From contig NZ_JAMYJR010000030.1 in the NCBI RefSeq assembly GCF_024137025.1, positions 62,001-126,000 of the forward strand: a DNA stretch of 64,000 nucleotides, read 5' to 3'. Of the stretch, positions 42,450 through 50,881 are shown in pieces. How positions within the stretch are numbered: position 1 is the first letter of the stretch; every line of letters begins with the position of its first letter. Under the pieces are notes generated by a model. That model was not told where the DNA came from, made no database searches, and saw only the letters and a program-made list of their open reading frames with translations. Origin of the DNA: Paractinoplanes aksuensis (lineage in GTDB: Bacteria > Actinomycetota > Actinomycetes > Mycobacteriales > Micromonosporaceae). A program made the translations under genes and the position numbers.

Positions 42450-42992
42450 TCAGGCGAGGTAGCCGCTCTCGACCACGCGGGGAGCGGCTGCCTCGTACGG
42501 GGTCCGGTCGGTGGGGGCCAGCGTGCCGAGTGCGTCGACATAGCGGTTGAACATGCTGAAGGCGGCCGCGATCAGCACCACGTCGTGGATCTCGGCGTCG
42601 GTCGCCCCGGCCGCCCGGGCGTCCTCGATCAGCGACGGGGTCACGTCGTGCCCACTGACCTGGGTGGCCGCCGCGATCTTCAGCAGCGCCCGGAGTTTCT
42701 CGGGGATCGGGGCGGTCGACGGGTCCGCGCACACCTGGTCGACCAGCGGCCGTCCCTCCTCAAGCTGGGCCGCGGCGAACGCGCCGTGCGAGTGGTGGCA
42801 ATAGGTGCAGTCGTTGCGGTCCGAGACGTAGGCCGCGACCAGCTCCCGCTCGCCCCGGCTGAGCGTGCTCGGCCCGCGTAGCAGAGCCTCGGCCAGCTCC
42901 ATCAGCGGCCGCCCGGTGGCGGGCCGGTAGCGCAGCAGCCCCCGGATCCCCGGGTTGACCGTCTCATCCAGACCCAGATCGATGTATGCCAT
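42450..42992 (-). CDS. AhpD-like/carboxymuconolactone decarboxylase-family peroxidase
   Basis: 180-residue cytoplasmic protein of the AhpD-like family. Redox motif NDCTYCHHSHG near residue 65 has the CxxCxxxH arrangement. LRALLKIAAATQVSGHDVTPSLIEDARAAGATDAEIHDVVLIAAAFSMFNRY is the typical uncharacterised-peroxidase pattern. The start at MAYIDLG (42992) was used; the frame extends upstream only through the repeat array. Confidence 0.9.
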   Translation of the reverse strand: MAYIDLGLDETVNPGIRGLLRYRPATGRPLMELAEALLRGPSTLSRGERELVAAYVSDRNDCTYCHHSHGAFAAAQLEEGRPLVDQVCADPSTAPIPEKLRALLKIAAATQVSGHDVTPSLIEDARAAGATDAEIHDVVLIAAAFSMFNRYVDALGTLAPTDRTPYEAAAPRVVESGYLA

Positions 42993-43041
42993 GCGACGAT
43001 CCTGCCCGGTCCAGCGCCGCCTGGACCACGCCGCGGCCCCG

Positions 43042-43156
43042 CGCGGCGACAAGAGCCCGGCGCGGCGACAAAGGCCCGGCGCGGCGACAAAGGCCCGGCG
43101 CGGCGACAAGAGCCCGGCGCGGCGACAAGAGCCCGGGCGCGGCGACAAGACCAAGG
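43042..43156. repeat. Six 19-bp tandem repeats
   Basis: Units of cgcggcgacaagagcccgg or cgcggcgacaaaggcccgg start at 43042, 43061, 43080, 43099 and 43118, with a sixth diverged copy after an extra g. They lie between the HAD gene (upstream) and the AhpD-like gene (downstream), both leftward. There are no unique spacers, so it is not CRISPR. Confidence 0.92.
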
Positions 43157-43182
43157 CCGAGCGCAGCACCGGGGGACACGAC

Positions 43183-43845
43183 CTACGAGAGAGCGGCCTG
43201 CGGCAGAAGCTCGTCGAGGGCGCGGATCACCCCTTCGGCGGAACGTGCGGCCGAGCGATCGAGCGTGACCCCGTGATACCCGAGCTCCCGTGCCGCCGCG
43301 ACGAGGGCGGGATCGTCGTCGACGAAGAGGCATGACGGGGGCTCGAGCGACAACAACCGGCTGCCCTCGGCGTACATGCGGGGGTCAGGTTTGCGGCACC
43401 CGAGCACCTCGGAAATGGCGAAACCATCGAAGTAGTGGCCGATGTCGAGCCCTGCGAACGTCGCTTCGAGGCCGGCCCAGTTGTCCGAGACGACCGACAT
43501 GCGCAGGCCGGCTCGGCGGAGGCGTTCGAGGGTGGGGCGGGCGTCGGGGTAGAGCTCGATCACCGGGCCGGCGGCCGGCGCCTCCAACTGCTGCAGGAGT
43601 ACGGGTGACGGCTCGATGCCGAGCACCGTGAGCATCGTTCGGTGGTAATCCGTGCGGTTGGCTGTGTCGGCGCTCGCATCGAGAAATTCCTGACCGGCCC
43701 GAACGGCGTACGGGAAGAGGTCTTGCCGCATTTCGGGGTGGTGCGTGACGACGATGCTCTCGAAGTCGTAGCGGGGATTCCAGCGGCCGCCGACCGGACG
43801 GGTCAGCACGCCACCGGCGTCGAAGAGAACTCCGCGGATGGGCAT
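43183..43845 (-). CDS. HAD-superfamily hydrolase (subfamily IA)
   Basis: 220-residue phosphatase-like enzyme. Motif I is VLFDAGGVLT (nucleophile Asp, with Gly in the second acid position as in the GGVLT branch). Motif II is MSVVSDNW, the Lys is in GCRKPDPRMY, and motif III is CLFVDDDPALV. Substrate unknown. It is followed by the 19-bp array, then the AhpD-like gene. Confidence 0.9.
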   Translation of the reverse strand: MPIRGVLFDAGGVLTRPVGGRWNPRYDFESIVVTHHPEMRQDLFPYAVRAGQEFLDASADTANRTDYHRTMLTVLGIEPSPVLLQQLEAPAAGPVIELYPDARPTLERLRRAGLRMSVVSDNWAGLEATFAGLDIGHYFDGFAISEVLGCRKPDPRMYAEGSRLLSLEPPSCLFVDDDPALVAAARELGYHGVTLDRSAARSAEGVIRALDELLPQAALS

Positions 43846-43875
43846 TCACCAAACCCTATCCGTTAGGGTCTCGCG

Positions 43876-44598
43876 GTGAGTTCTGCGCGGCGTGCCTCGA
43901 TGCCCACGCGGGTGCGGTCGGTACGCGACCTCACGCCGGCCATGCGCGAGATCGAGCTGGTCGGCCCCGACGTGCCCCGACTGCGCATGCGACCCGGCGC
44001 GCATGTCGTCGCCCGCATTCCCGACGGCGACACGATCGCGCGGCGCGTCTACTCGGTCTGGCGCCACGACCCGCGGTCGTCCCTGCTGGTGCTGCGCGTG
44101 GCCCTCCACGACGCCGGCGGCCCCGGCTGCACGTGGGCCCGCACGGTCACTGTCGATAATCGCCTATCGATTGAACCGCCCCGCACCAAGATCACCATCG
44201 ACGAATCGGCCCGGTTCCACCTGTTCATCGGCGACGAGACGGGAGCCGTCCCGCTGCTCGCCATGCGCGCCGCCCTGCCCCGCGCCGCCGCCACCTACGG
44301 CGTCTTCGAGACCACTGATCCGTCCGACGAGGTCCCTGATTTCGAGGGCCGGGCTCCTCTGCCGTGGGTGCACCGGGGCCAGGCGCCGGCGGTGGCATCC
44401 CGGGTCCTGCTGCGCGCCGTCCAGGATCTCGACCTGCCCACCGGCCCCGGCGCCGCCTATCTGGTCGGCGAGAGCGACACCTGCCGCCTGCTGCAGCGCC
44501 ACCTCGTCGAGCAGCGCGGCTGGAACCGCCACGCCATCCGCGTCCAGCAACAGTGGGCCCCCGACCGCCCCGGCTTCGGCGCCGGCCGGGACGACTGA
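43876..44598 (+). CDS. Siderophore-interacting protein (second SIP paralogue)
   Basis: 240-residue FAD/NAD(P)H-binding reductase of the SIP family. The FAD region shows MRPGAHVVARIPDG, RRVYSVWRHDPRSSLLVLRVALHDAGGPGCTWARTV. LFIGDETGAVPLLAMRAAL is the conserved site, and AYLVGESDTCRLLQRHLVEQRGWNRHAIRVQQQWAPDRPG closes it. It starts with GTG, divergent from the HAD gene with 30 bp between. No siderophore genes are adjacent. Confidence 0.87.
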   Translation: MSSARRASMPTRVRSVRDLTPAMREIELVGPDVPRLRMRPGAHVVARIPDGDTIARRVYSVWRHDPRSSLLVLRVALHDAGGPGCTWARTVTVDNRLSIEPPRTKITIDESARFHLFIGDETGAVPLLAMRAALPRAAATYGVFETTDPSDEVPDFEGRAPLPWVHRGQAPAVASRVLLRAVQDLDLPTGPGAAYLVGESDTCRLLQRHLVEQRGWNRHAIRVQQQWAPDRPGFGAGRDD

Positions 44599-44698
44599 CG
44601 GCGGGAACGCGGCGAGCGCCGGCGCGAGTGGGCGTGCCCCAACAACTCGCTCGGCCAGCGCCCGCTGAGCGCCACGCCGGCGGACAACAGACATTGGG

Positions 44699-44726
44699 CC
44701 CTGGTCACGCGCCAGGGTGACCAGGG
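44699..44726. terminator. Hairpin between convergent genes
   Basis: 10-bp perfect stem ccctggtcac/gtgaccaggg with an 8-nt loop in the 221-bp gap between the SIP gene and the convergent lipoprotein gene. No other feature was seen in that gap. Confidence 0.65.
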
Positions 44727-44819
44727 TGATCAGGGCGCCTCGGCTCCCCGCCGCCGACGATCACCATGACGTGGTTCCGGGCTCCCCGTGGACCCCGGTC
44801 GTCGTCTGCTCAGCCCGCT

Positions 44820-45185
44820 TCAGCCCTGCGGGTTGTCGTCGCAGCCCGGGTCGTGATGGCGGCCGTCCTGCTCCCATGCGTCCTCGAAACGGAGCCCCAG
44901 CTCGTCCGGGAACCATGACGTTTCTTCGGCGGTCACCACCAGCAGTCCGTGTGCTCCTACGGGTTCGGTGATGGCGGCCTTCAGGTCGGCCGCGCCGGTG
45001 TCCGGGACCAGCCAGCGGTCGGTGCGGATGGTGGCGTGGCCGTCGGTGTTCGCGACGATGTGGCCCCAGACGGCCTGGTCGGCGCAGCTGATCATCCCGG
45101 ATTCGGCGATGCTCGCCGCGGGCTGCGTGGAGGTGCAGCCCGCGACGAGCATCGCCACGGTGAACAACACTGCGGACCGCGTCAT
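44820..45185 (-). CDS. Small putative lipoprotein
   Basis: 121 residues. Signal peptide with the lipobox LVAGC at residues 13-17, then a Ser/Thr-rich stretch and a globular part (ISCADQAVWGHIVANTDGHATI, WLVPDTGAADLKAAI). It ends in an acidic His/Asp-rich tail. Two further Cys (near residues 34 and 115) may form a disulfide outside the cell. Function unknown. It follows the amylase gene in the same direction by 17 bp. Confidence 0.7.
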   Translation of the reverse strand: MTRSAVLFTVAMLVAGCTSTQPAASIAESGMISCADQAVWGHIVANTDGHATIRTDRWLVPDTGAADLKAAITEPVGAHGLLVVTAEETSWFPDELGLRFEDAWEQDGRHHDPGCDDNPQG

Positions 45186-45202
45186 GCGGTCCAGTTAAGC
45201 AG

Positions 45203-46987
45203 TCAGGACCGCCAGCTGTCGTTGACTGTCAGGGTGCAGGCCGAGCCGGTGTTGAGGGTCCGGTTGCCGCCGGACTCCCAGGCCACCGACGAGCCGTTCT
45301 TCTTCACGTACTTGTACTCGACGGCCGTGTTGGCGGGCAGGTTGACCGTGCCCCGCCAGACCGGGTAGGTCGCCGAGGACAGGGCCACGCCGCCGCTGGT
45401 GTTCCAGTTGCTGAGCTCGGCCCGGTTGCCCAGGACGAACACGTTCTCGCCCCAGACCGTGGTCGCGTTGGCGGCGAACGTCACCGCCACCGTGGTGCAG
45501 CCGGTGGGCGGCGGGGTGGTCGGGCCGGTGCCCGTGCCGCGGGCGTTGATGTGCAGTGCGAGCATGCCGTTGGCCGGGACGGTCGCGGTGAATTGGCCCG
45601 AAGCGTTGACCGTGTACGCCGTACCTGTGCAGGCGCCGTTGGCGAAGTCGCCGTTGGCCACGTCGCAGTAGGTTCCGGCGGGCAGCGACGTGCTGAACGT
45701 GCGGTTCAGTGACCCGCCCCGGTTGAAGACGGCGTACGCGTTGGATCCGCGCCCGAAGCCGATCTGGTTGCCGCCGTTGGACCACCAGTTGGTCAGGCCC
45801 GTGCCCGCGGCCGCGTTGTGGAAGCCGACCAGGTTGGCCGTCGTGCGCCACCGGTGCTCGCAGGCCCAGCCGGACGAGCAGTTGACCGCGGTCGTGGTGC
45901 CGTTCGAGGTCGCGGGCGGCCCGGCCTCGGGGTTGCTGAACGTGAACGACGACATGACGGCCGGCGTCCCGTACGGGTAGGCCAGCATGAACGCCTCGGC
46001 CAGCGCGTAGTTCGTGCCGTCCTTGTAGGTCAGCTTGGCCCGCCCGTTGCGCTGGGTGTCGTGGTTGTCGATGAAGGCCACCGCGTCGCCGCTGGACAAC
46101 AGCATCTGGCTCGGCAGGTTTTGCAGATTCTGCAGGTTGCCGTCACGGAAGGCGTTGCCGACCACGTCGCCGTAGCGGAACTCGGTCACGTCACCGATGC
46201 CGGTGTACTCGGTCGGGCTCGGCTCTCCGGCCCCACCCTCGATCGTCTCCTGGAAGAAGTACGGGTTGCCGTTGAGCTGCCCGTAGATCGCCTGCAGGTC
46301 GGCCACCGGCATGTGCTTGGCCGCGTCGACCCGGAACCCGTCGACGCCCAGCGAGATCAGGTCGTTCAGGTACGCGACGAGCTTCCCGCGCACGTAGGAG
46401 GATTCGGTCTTGAGGTCGCTGAGGTCGACCAGTTCACAATTCTGGATCTCCCACCGGTCACCCCAGTTGGCGATGTCGTCGTTGCCGTTGCGCCCGCAGT
46501 GGTGGAAGTCGTCATTTCCGAACGGCACCGCGGGGTACGAGTAGTGGCTGTACGACGTCCCGGCCGAGCCCGTGCCCGTCGAGGCCCCGCCGGCCATGTG
46601 GTTGATCACCGCGTCGACATAGATCTTGACGCCGGCCGCGTGGCACGTGCTCACCATGTTCGCGAACGCCGCCCGGTCGCCGCGCCGCGTAACCAGCTGG
46701 TAGCTGACCGGCTGGTAGTCCTGCCACCACGGGTAGCCCGCGCTCGGCAGCACCACGTGCTCCTGCGGCGGTGACACCTGGACGCCCCCGAAGCCTTTCG
46801 GCCCGAGCACATTGGTGCATTCCGAAGCGACCGACGCCCATGGCCATTCGAAGAGGTGCACGATCGCGTCCCGCGCGCCGGGGTTCGCGTCCGGTTTGGC
46901 GTCGGCCTGTTCGGGCCGGCCCACCACGGCGATCGCGACCACCGCGGCCAGCAGCGCTGCTATCAGCGGTGCGGCGTATTTCTTCAT
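45203..46987 (-). CDS. Secreted alpha-amylase, GH13 with C-terminal CBM20
   Basis: 594 residues. Signal peptide (residues 1-29), GH13 catalytic domain with VDAVINHMAGG, the nucleophile in GFRVDAAKHM, the acid/base Glu in YFFQETIEGG and the third carboxylate in AFIDNHDTQR. A linker of Pro/Thr follows. The starch-binding CBM20 domain (about residues 495-594) has VWGENVFVLGNRAELSNWN and VEYKYVKKNGSSVAWES. It degrades starch outside the cell. The start is preceded by aaggag and overlaps the neighbouring stop region, so it is cotranscribed with the gene upstream. Confidence 0.95.
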   Translation of the reverse strand: MKKYAAPLIAALLAAVVAIAVVGRPEQADAKPDANPGARDAIVHLFEWPWASVASECTNVLGPKGFGGVQVSPPQEHVVLPSAGYPWWQDYQPVSYQLVTRRGDRAAFANMVSTCHAAGVKIYVDAVINHMAGGASTGTGSAGTSYSHYSYPAVPFGNDDFHHCGRNGNDDIANWGDRWEIQNCELVDLSDLKTESSYVRGKLVAYLNDLISLGVDGFRVDAAKHMPVADLQAIYGQLNGNPYFFQETIEGGAGEPSPTEYTGIGDVTEFRYGDVVGNAFRDGNLQNLQNLPSQMLLSSGDAVAFIDNHDTQRNGRAKLTYKDGTNYALAEAFMLAYPYGTPAVMSSFTFSNPEAGPPATSNGTTTAVNCSSGWACEHRWRTTANLVGFHNAAAGTGLTNWWSNGGNQIGFGRGSNAYAVFNRGGSLNRTFSTSLPAGTYCDVANGDFANGACTGTAYTVNASGQFTATVPANGMLALHINARGTGTGPTTPPPTGCTTVAVTFAANATTVWGENVFVLGNRAELSNWNTSGGVALSSATYPVWRGTVNLPANTAVEYKYVKKNGSSVAWESGGNRTLNTGSACTLTVNDSWRS

Positions 46988-46996
46988 CGATTCTCC

Positions 46997-49366
46997 TTAC
47001 TTCAGGTACGGGCCGTCGGACCCGACCTTGCCGGGGGCGGGGTTGCCGGAGAGCGTGAGCACGTAGGCGCGCAGATTGCCTTTACCGCTGACCGAGGCGG
47101 CGAGAGTGCCGTTCGTGACCGTCTTGACGTCACCGGTCACGGCGTCGGTGTAAGTGCCGTCGGGAATACCGGTGAACGTGGCGCTGCCGGAAATGGTCAC
47201 CAGCACGAAGCTGTCGGTGCTGCCGTTCGTGTAGCGGCGCTTGAACGCCATGTTCCCGCTGACGCCCTCGGTCGAGTACTGGCCCATCTGCAGCGCGGGA
47301 ACGGCCCGGCGGATCTGGTTGAGCCGTTGCAGGTGCTTGACGAGCGGTTTCGACAAGGTCGTGGCGACCGCGCCGCTCGCACTGCTGACCACGCCGTAAT
47401 CCGAGGCGGTGACCGATCCGGCCACGTGGTCGCCGTAATACGCGCGGCCGGTGGTGGCGAGCGGACATGTCGGGCCGCAGTCGATGCGTTTACCGGCCTG
47501 GAACTCGATCTCGGAGCCGTAATACAGCGTCGGAATGCCGCGGAACGTCCACATCAGCGCCATGTTCTCGGCCCAGGCGTCGGTGCCGCCGTCATAGCGT
47601 ACGGAGGACTTGTTGGGCCCGTAGTCGTGCGAATCGACATAGACCGTGTTGTAGGTCGCGTCGTTCACCGAGTCGTCGGTGTCCTTGCCGTTGTTGAAGG
47701 CGTTGGACGCCTCGCCGAAGTTCATGTGCATGCGCATGTCGATGATGTTCATGCCGCTGAACTGGCTGCGGTCGGGCGCGTGATAGCTGTTCCCGCTCAG
47801 GAAGGCATTGGTCGACGTCGGCTGGTTGCCCGAGCCCTGCCCGTTCTCGTAGTTGTACTGCTCGAGCGCGGCCTGGGTGTCGTCGGCGCTGTAGTCGCGC
47901 CGTTCCTTCCAGGTGAAGAACTGGGCCGAGTGGTTGACCGAGCCCCGGTTCCACTTGTCGTGCACGAACGCGGCCACCTCGCCGAACACGTAGAAGTCGT
48001 CGGCCTTCCGAGCGCCGTACTTCTGGGTCAGTTTCTGCTTGATGGCCGGCAGGAAACGGCGGTTCCAGGTGACGCGGGGAATGTGCACGGCGGTATCGAT
48101 GCGGAAACCGTCGACGCCCATCTCGATGTACCGGTTGTAGACGTCGATCAGGTATTGCTGCACCGTCGCGTTCTCGGTGTTGAAGTCGGCCAGGTCCTCG
48201 TGGAGCCAGCACGACCGGGCGTCCTCACCCTCCCAGTTGCCGATCCAGCACTGGTGAAAAAGGTTCGCCGGGAACATGCCGCTGGTCGGCGACGGCCATT
48301 GGCAGTTGTGCACCGTGTAGCCCTCGGCACTCTTGCCACCGGTCGGCGTCCCCCAGTTGCGGCAGGTGTTGCCGGCCGGTTCGGCCGTGCTCCAGAGGTC
48401 GCCGTTGTAGGTGCGGCCCGCCGCGTTCTCCTCCAGGGGGTCGTACTGTTTGCCGTCGACCTTCGTGCTGTAGAAGGCGTCCCACTGGCCGTCCTGAGCG
48501 CCCCACACCTTGGGAACGAACAAGCCGTTGGCGCCCCACCGGGAACTGTGGTTGTAGACGACGTCCTGGTAAATCTTGATGCCCTTGGCGTGGGCCCGGT
48601 CGATCAGATCCTGATAGCCGGCACCGGGCGATTCGAGCCGTGTGTCGACCCGGTGGAAGTCCCAGCCGTGATAGCCGTGGAAGTCGTAGTCGGACCGGTT
48701 GAGCACGACCGGGGTTACCCAGAGGGCCGAGAAACCGAGGCCCTTGATGTAATCGAGTTTGTCGATCAGACCCTTGAAATCACCGCGGAACATCGGGTCG
48801 TCGGTGGCCGCGTTGCCGGATTTGACGTGCTGGCTGCCGCCGCGGTTGTTGCTCGCATCCCCGTCGGCGAACCGGGCCGTCATGACGAAATAGATGCTCT
48901 CCTTGCGCGGGTCGCCGCCGAGCATCTCGCCGCTGGTGACCGGCGTCGTCGGGGGAGGTGTGGTCGGCGGAGGAGTGGTGGGCGGAGGCGTCGTCGGTGG
49001 CTGTGTGTTCGTGCACGGATCGACGGCGGAAACCACCCCGCCCGACACGACCACCGTCCCGAGGCCGGTGCTGTAGTTGCGGCCAGAGTTGTTGTCCCAG
49101 GTGCCGGCGCCGTTGTTGAAGGTGATCTGGAGTCCGGAGGCCGACCCTGTGTCGAGATCCTTGCGGTACCAGCCGGTGCAGGCTGCATCCATGCGGACCC
49201 CGGGCACGGCTGTCCAGGATCCTCCGGTCGGCGCGTAGTGGATGTTGACCGTCGACCACGTGGCCGGCGGTTTGTAGTAGACCGTCGCGGTGGTGGCCGC
49301 GACCGCCGCGACAGGCACCAGCGCGAGGCCGAGGGGGACGGCGAGGAGCCATCGGGGCAGGGGCAC
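46997..49366 (-). CDS. Secreted GH13 alpha-glucanase with N-terminal CBM25
   Basis: 789 residues. Signal peptide (RWLLAVPLGLALVPVAAVAA), then a CBM25-type starch-binding module (residues about 27-115, YYKPPATWSTVNIHYAP). A PPTT-repeat linker leads to a GH13 domain with MTARFADGD, YQDVVYNHSS, nucleophile GFRIDTAVHIP, acid/base VFGEVAAF and YVDSHDYGPN, and a C-terminal beta domain. The subfamily looks like GH13 amylase/pullulanase-type. GTG 49366 is chosen because ggagg sits 5 bases before it; a TTG four codons upstream is the alternative. First gene of the amylase operon. Confidence 0.93.
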   Translation of the reverse strand: MPLPRWLLAVPLGLALVPVAAVAATTATVYYKPPATWSTVNIHYAPTGGSWTAVPGVRMDAACTGWYRKDLDTGSASGLQITFNNGAGTWDNNSGRNYSTGLGTVVVSGGVVSAVDPCTNTQPPTTPPPTTPPPTTPPPTTPVTSGEMLGGDPRKESIYFVMTARFADGDASNNRGGSQHVKSGNAATDDPMFRGDFKGLIDKLDYIKGLGFSALWVTPVVLNRSDYDFHGYHGWDFHRVDTRLESPGAGYQDLIDRAHAKGIKIYQDVVYNHSSRWGANGLFVPKVWGAQDGQWDAFYSTKVDGKQYDPLEENAAGRTYNGDLWSTAEPAGNTCRNWGTPTGGKSAEGYTVHNCQWPSPTSGMFPANLFHQCWIGNWEGEDARSCWLHEDLADFNTENATVQQYLIDVYNRYIEMGVDGFRIDTAVHIPRVTWNRRFLPAIKQKLTQKYGARKADDFYVFGEVAAFVHDKWNRGSVNHSAQFFTWKERRDYSADDTQAALEQYNYENGQGSGNQPTSTNAFLSGNSYHAPDRSQFSGMNIIDMRMHMNFGEASNAFNNGKDTDDSVNDATYNTVYVDSHDYGPNKSSVRYDGGTDAWAENMALMWTFRGIPTLYYGSEIEFQAGKRIDCGPTCPLATTGRAYYGDHVAGSVTASDYGVVSSASGAVATTLSKPLVKHLQRLNQIRRAVPALQMGQYSTEGVSGNMAFKRRYTNGSTDSFVLVTISGSATFTGIPDGTYTDAVTGDVKTVTNGTLAASVSGKGNLRAYVLTLSGNPAPGKVGSDGPYLK

Positions 49367-49489
49367 GGGTTCCTCCAACGACCTGGGGTTTCAACGACAG
49401 GCATCGCTGCATGGGAACCGCGGCACCGCTACCACCAGGGACGGATCCGGTGACAGGGACGTAATCCCGCGTTCACATTGGAACGGACC

Positions 49490-49531
49490 ATAGCAAGCGC
49501 TTGCAGCTGGTGGAAGAGCTTGCAGCGATCT
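49490..49531. promoter_or_regulatory. Candidate operator of the amylase operon
   Basis: Perfect palindrome gcaagcgcttgc (49493-49504) overlapping two direct copies of gcttgcag (49499-49506 and 49518-49525 area). LacI/MalR-type regulators and the direct repeats of actinomycete amylase promoters have this CTTGCAG character. It lies about 130 bp upstream of the amylase start, in the 260-bp gap shared with the SARP-type gene. Confidence 0.6.
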
Positions 49532-49626
49532 ATGCATCTAGATGCCGATCGGACTGTCCCTGATCCGACCGCCCCAGGGACGCCGGGCGCTCGTAGCGTG
49601 GGGGGTGGCCGTCCCGGAGGTGCCGC

Positions 49627-50433
49627 ATGGACGATCACGCCCGAATCAGCCTGCTGACAGCGGAGAAGCCGTGCTCGCTCCTCGCCGTCCACGTGCTCGG
49701 CCCGTTCCTGGTGACGCTGGACGGGGTGCCGGCCGGCCTCTGGCACGGCGGGCGCAACGAGTCCCTGTTCGCCTATCTGCTCACCCACCGTAACCCGTGG
49801 CCGTCCCGCGAGACGCTGATGCACGCCTTCTGGCCGGACTCCACCCCGGAGGCGGCCCGCAACAGCCTGAACGTCGCCCTGCACGGCCTGCGGCGGGCGC
49901 TGCGCACGGTGACCGATCGGCCGATCATCGTGTTGCGCGGCAACCGCTACGGCCTCGACCCGGCCGTGCGTCTCTGGCTCGACGTCGACGAGTTCGACCG
50001 GCACCTGCGGCAGGCCCGGCGGTTCCACCTGGCCGGTGAGTCGGACGCGGCGGTGCGGGAGTACGAGGTGGCCGACGGGCTGTACCGCGGTGATCTGCTG
50101 GCCGAGAGCCCGTACGAGGAATGGCCGTTGCTGCCCCGCGAGCAGTGGCGACTCGCCCACATCGACGCGCTCGACCACCTGAGCAGCCTGTCGTTCGCGG
50201 CCGGTCGGTACGCGGCGGCGGCGGGCCTCAGCGCCCGCGTCGTCGAGGGTGATCCCTGCCGGGAGGCGACCCATCGGCGGCTGATGGTCTGCCACAGCCG
50301 GCAGGGTCAGCCGCACCTCGCCCTGATCCAGCACCGGGTCTGCGCGGCCGCGCTGTGGCGGGACCTGGGCGTGGAGCCGAGCCCGGAGACGCAGGACCTC
50401 TACCAGCGCATCCGGCGGCACGAACCGGTCTGA
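49627..50433 (+). CDS. SARP/BTAD-type transcriptional regulator
   Basis: 268 residues. An N-terminal winged-helix DNA-binding domain (LAVHVLGPFLVTLDG, WPSRETLMHAFWPDSTPEAARNSLNVALHGLRRAL) and a bacterial transcription activator domain (YRGDLLAESPYEEWPLLPREQWR, GDPCREATHRRLM). No kinase or NB-ARC parts, so it is a short SARP-like regulator. The genes it controls may be the unknown protein and the M36 peptidase downstream (inference from position). Confidence 0.85.
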   Translation: MDDHARISLLTAEKPCSLLAVHVLGPFLVTLDGVPAGLWHGGRNESLFAYLLTHRNPWPSRETLMHAFWPDSTPEAARNSLNVALHGLRRALRTVTDRPIIVLRGNRYGLDPAVRLWLDVDEFDRHLRQARRFHLAGESDAAVREYEVADGLYRGDLLAESPYEEWPLLPREQWRLAHIDALDHLSSLSFAAGRYAAAAGLSARVVEGDPCREATHRRLMVCHSRQGQPHLALIQHRVCAAALWRDLGVEPSPETQDLYQRIRRHEPV

Positions 50434-50434
50434 G

Positions 50435-50656
50435 TCACGGCCAGCGGATGCCGTTGGCGTTCAGCCAGCGCAGCTCCCGCTCGGGTACGTCGCCGACGGG
50501 CCGGTCGTGACGCGCGCCCACGTGCACCACGCTGTCGTCGCCCGGCAGCAGGACGATCCGCTCGAAGCGGGGCGGCCAGCGCAGCAGCAACCGGCGTCCG
50601 CAGCTCGCGCAGTCCCACTCCTCGGAGCCGGTCTCGCCGGACTTCACCACCGTCAT
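50435..50656 (-). CDS. Small zinc-ribbon-like protein, 73 aa
   Basis: Starts MTVVKSGETGSEEWDCASCGRR and continues RWPPRFERIVLLPGDDSVVHVGA. One CxxC pair suggests half a zinc ribbon, possibly paired in a dimer. Function unknown. The start at 50656 was chosen because the frame upstream runs through a perfect inverted repeat at 50671-50720. It is convergent with the SARP-type gene, 1 bp apart. Confidence 0.65.
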   Translation of the reverse strand: MTVVKSGETGSEEWDCASCGRRLLLRWPPRFERIVLLPGDDSVVHVGARHDRPVGDVPERELRWLNANGIRWP

Positions 50657-50670
50657 CTCGTGAGGAACCA

Positions 50671-50720
50671 CTGTCGTCTCCCGGTCACTCGGCGCCCTCC
50701 CGGGGCCCGGGAGACGACAG
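50671..50720. promoter_or_regulatory. 14-bp inverted repeat upstream of the zinc-ribbon gene
   Basis: Arms ctgtcgtctcccgg (50671-50684) and ccgggagacgacag (50707-50720) are exact complements around a 22-nt GC-rich loop. It begins 15 bp upstream of the zinc-ribbon start. A second, shorter pair tcgcttaa/ttaagcga (50765-50772, 50813-50820) lies further toward 50882. These could be operators or an RNA hairpin. Confidence 0.6.
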
Positions 50721-50881
50721 AGTTCCCGCTGGAAGGCGCCCGCGAAACCTTCCGGGCGTGCCATTCGCTTAAGGCCGACGGGCCGCACGGCTAAGTGGCC
50801 GGGCGACGCCGATTAAGCGACCGCTGCAACAGTCGGGCCCGTCACGCCCCAGGGGCAGCACCACCTCGAGGAGGCTCCACC

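Noticed and set aside
43042..43156. 19-bp array considered as CRISPR or integration site
   Set aside because: No unique spacers and no integrase or cas gene nearby.
46856..49453. An 865-codon open frame on the plus strand opposite the amylases
   Set aside because: It is antisense to two well-supported secreted amylases; composition is that of a GC-rich shadow frame.
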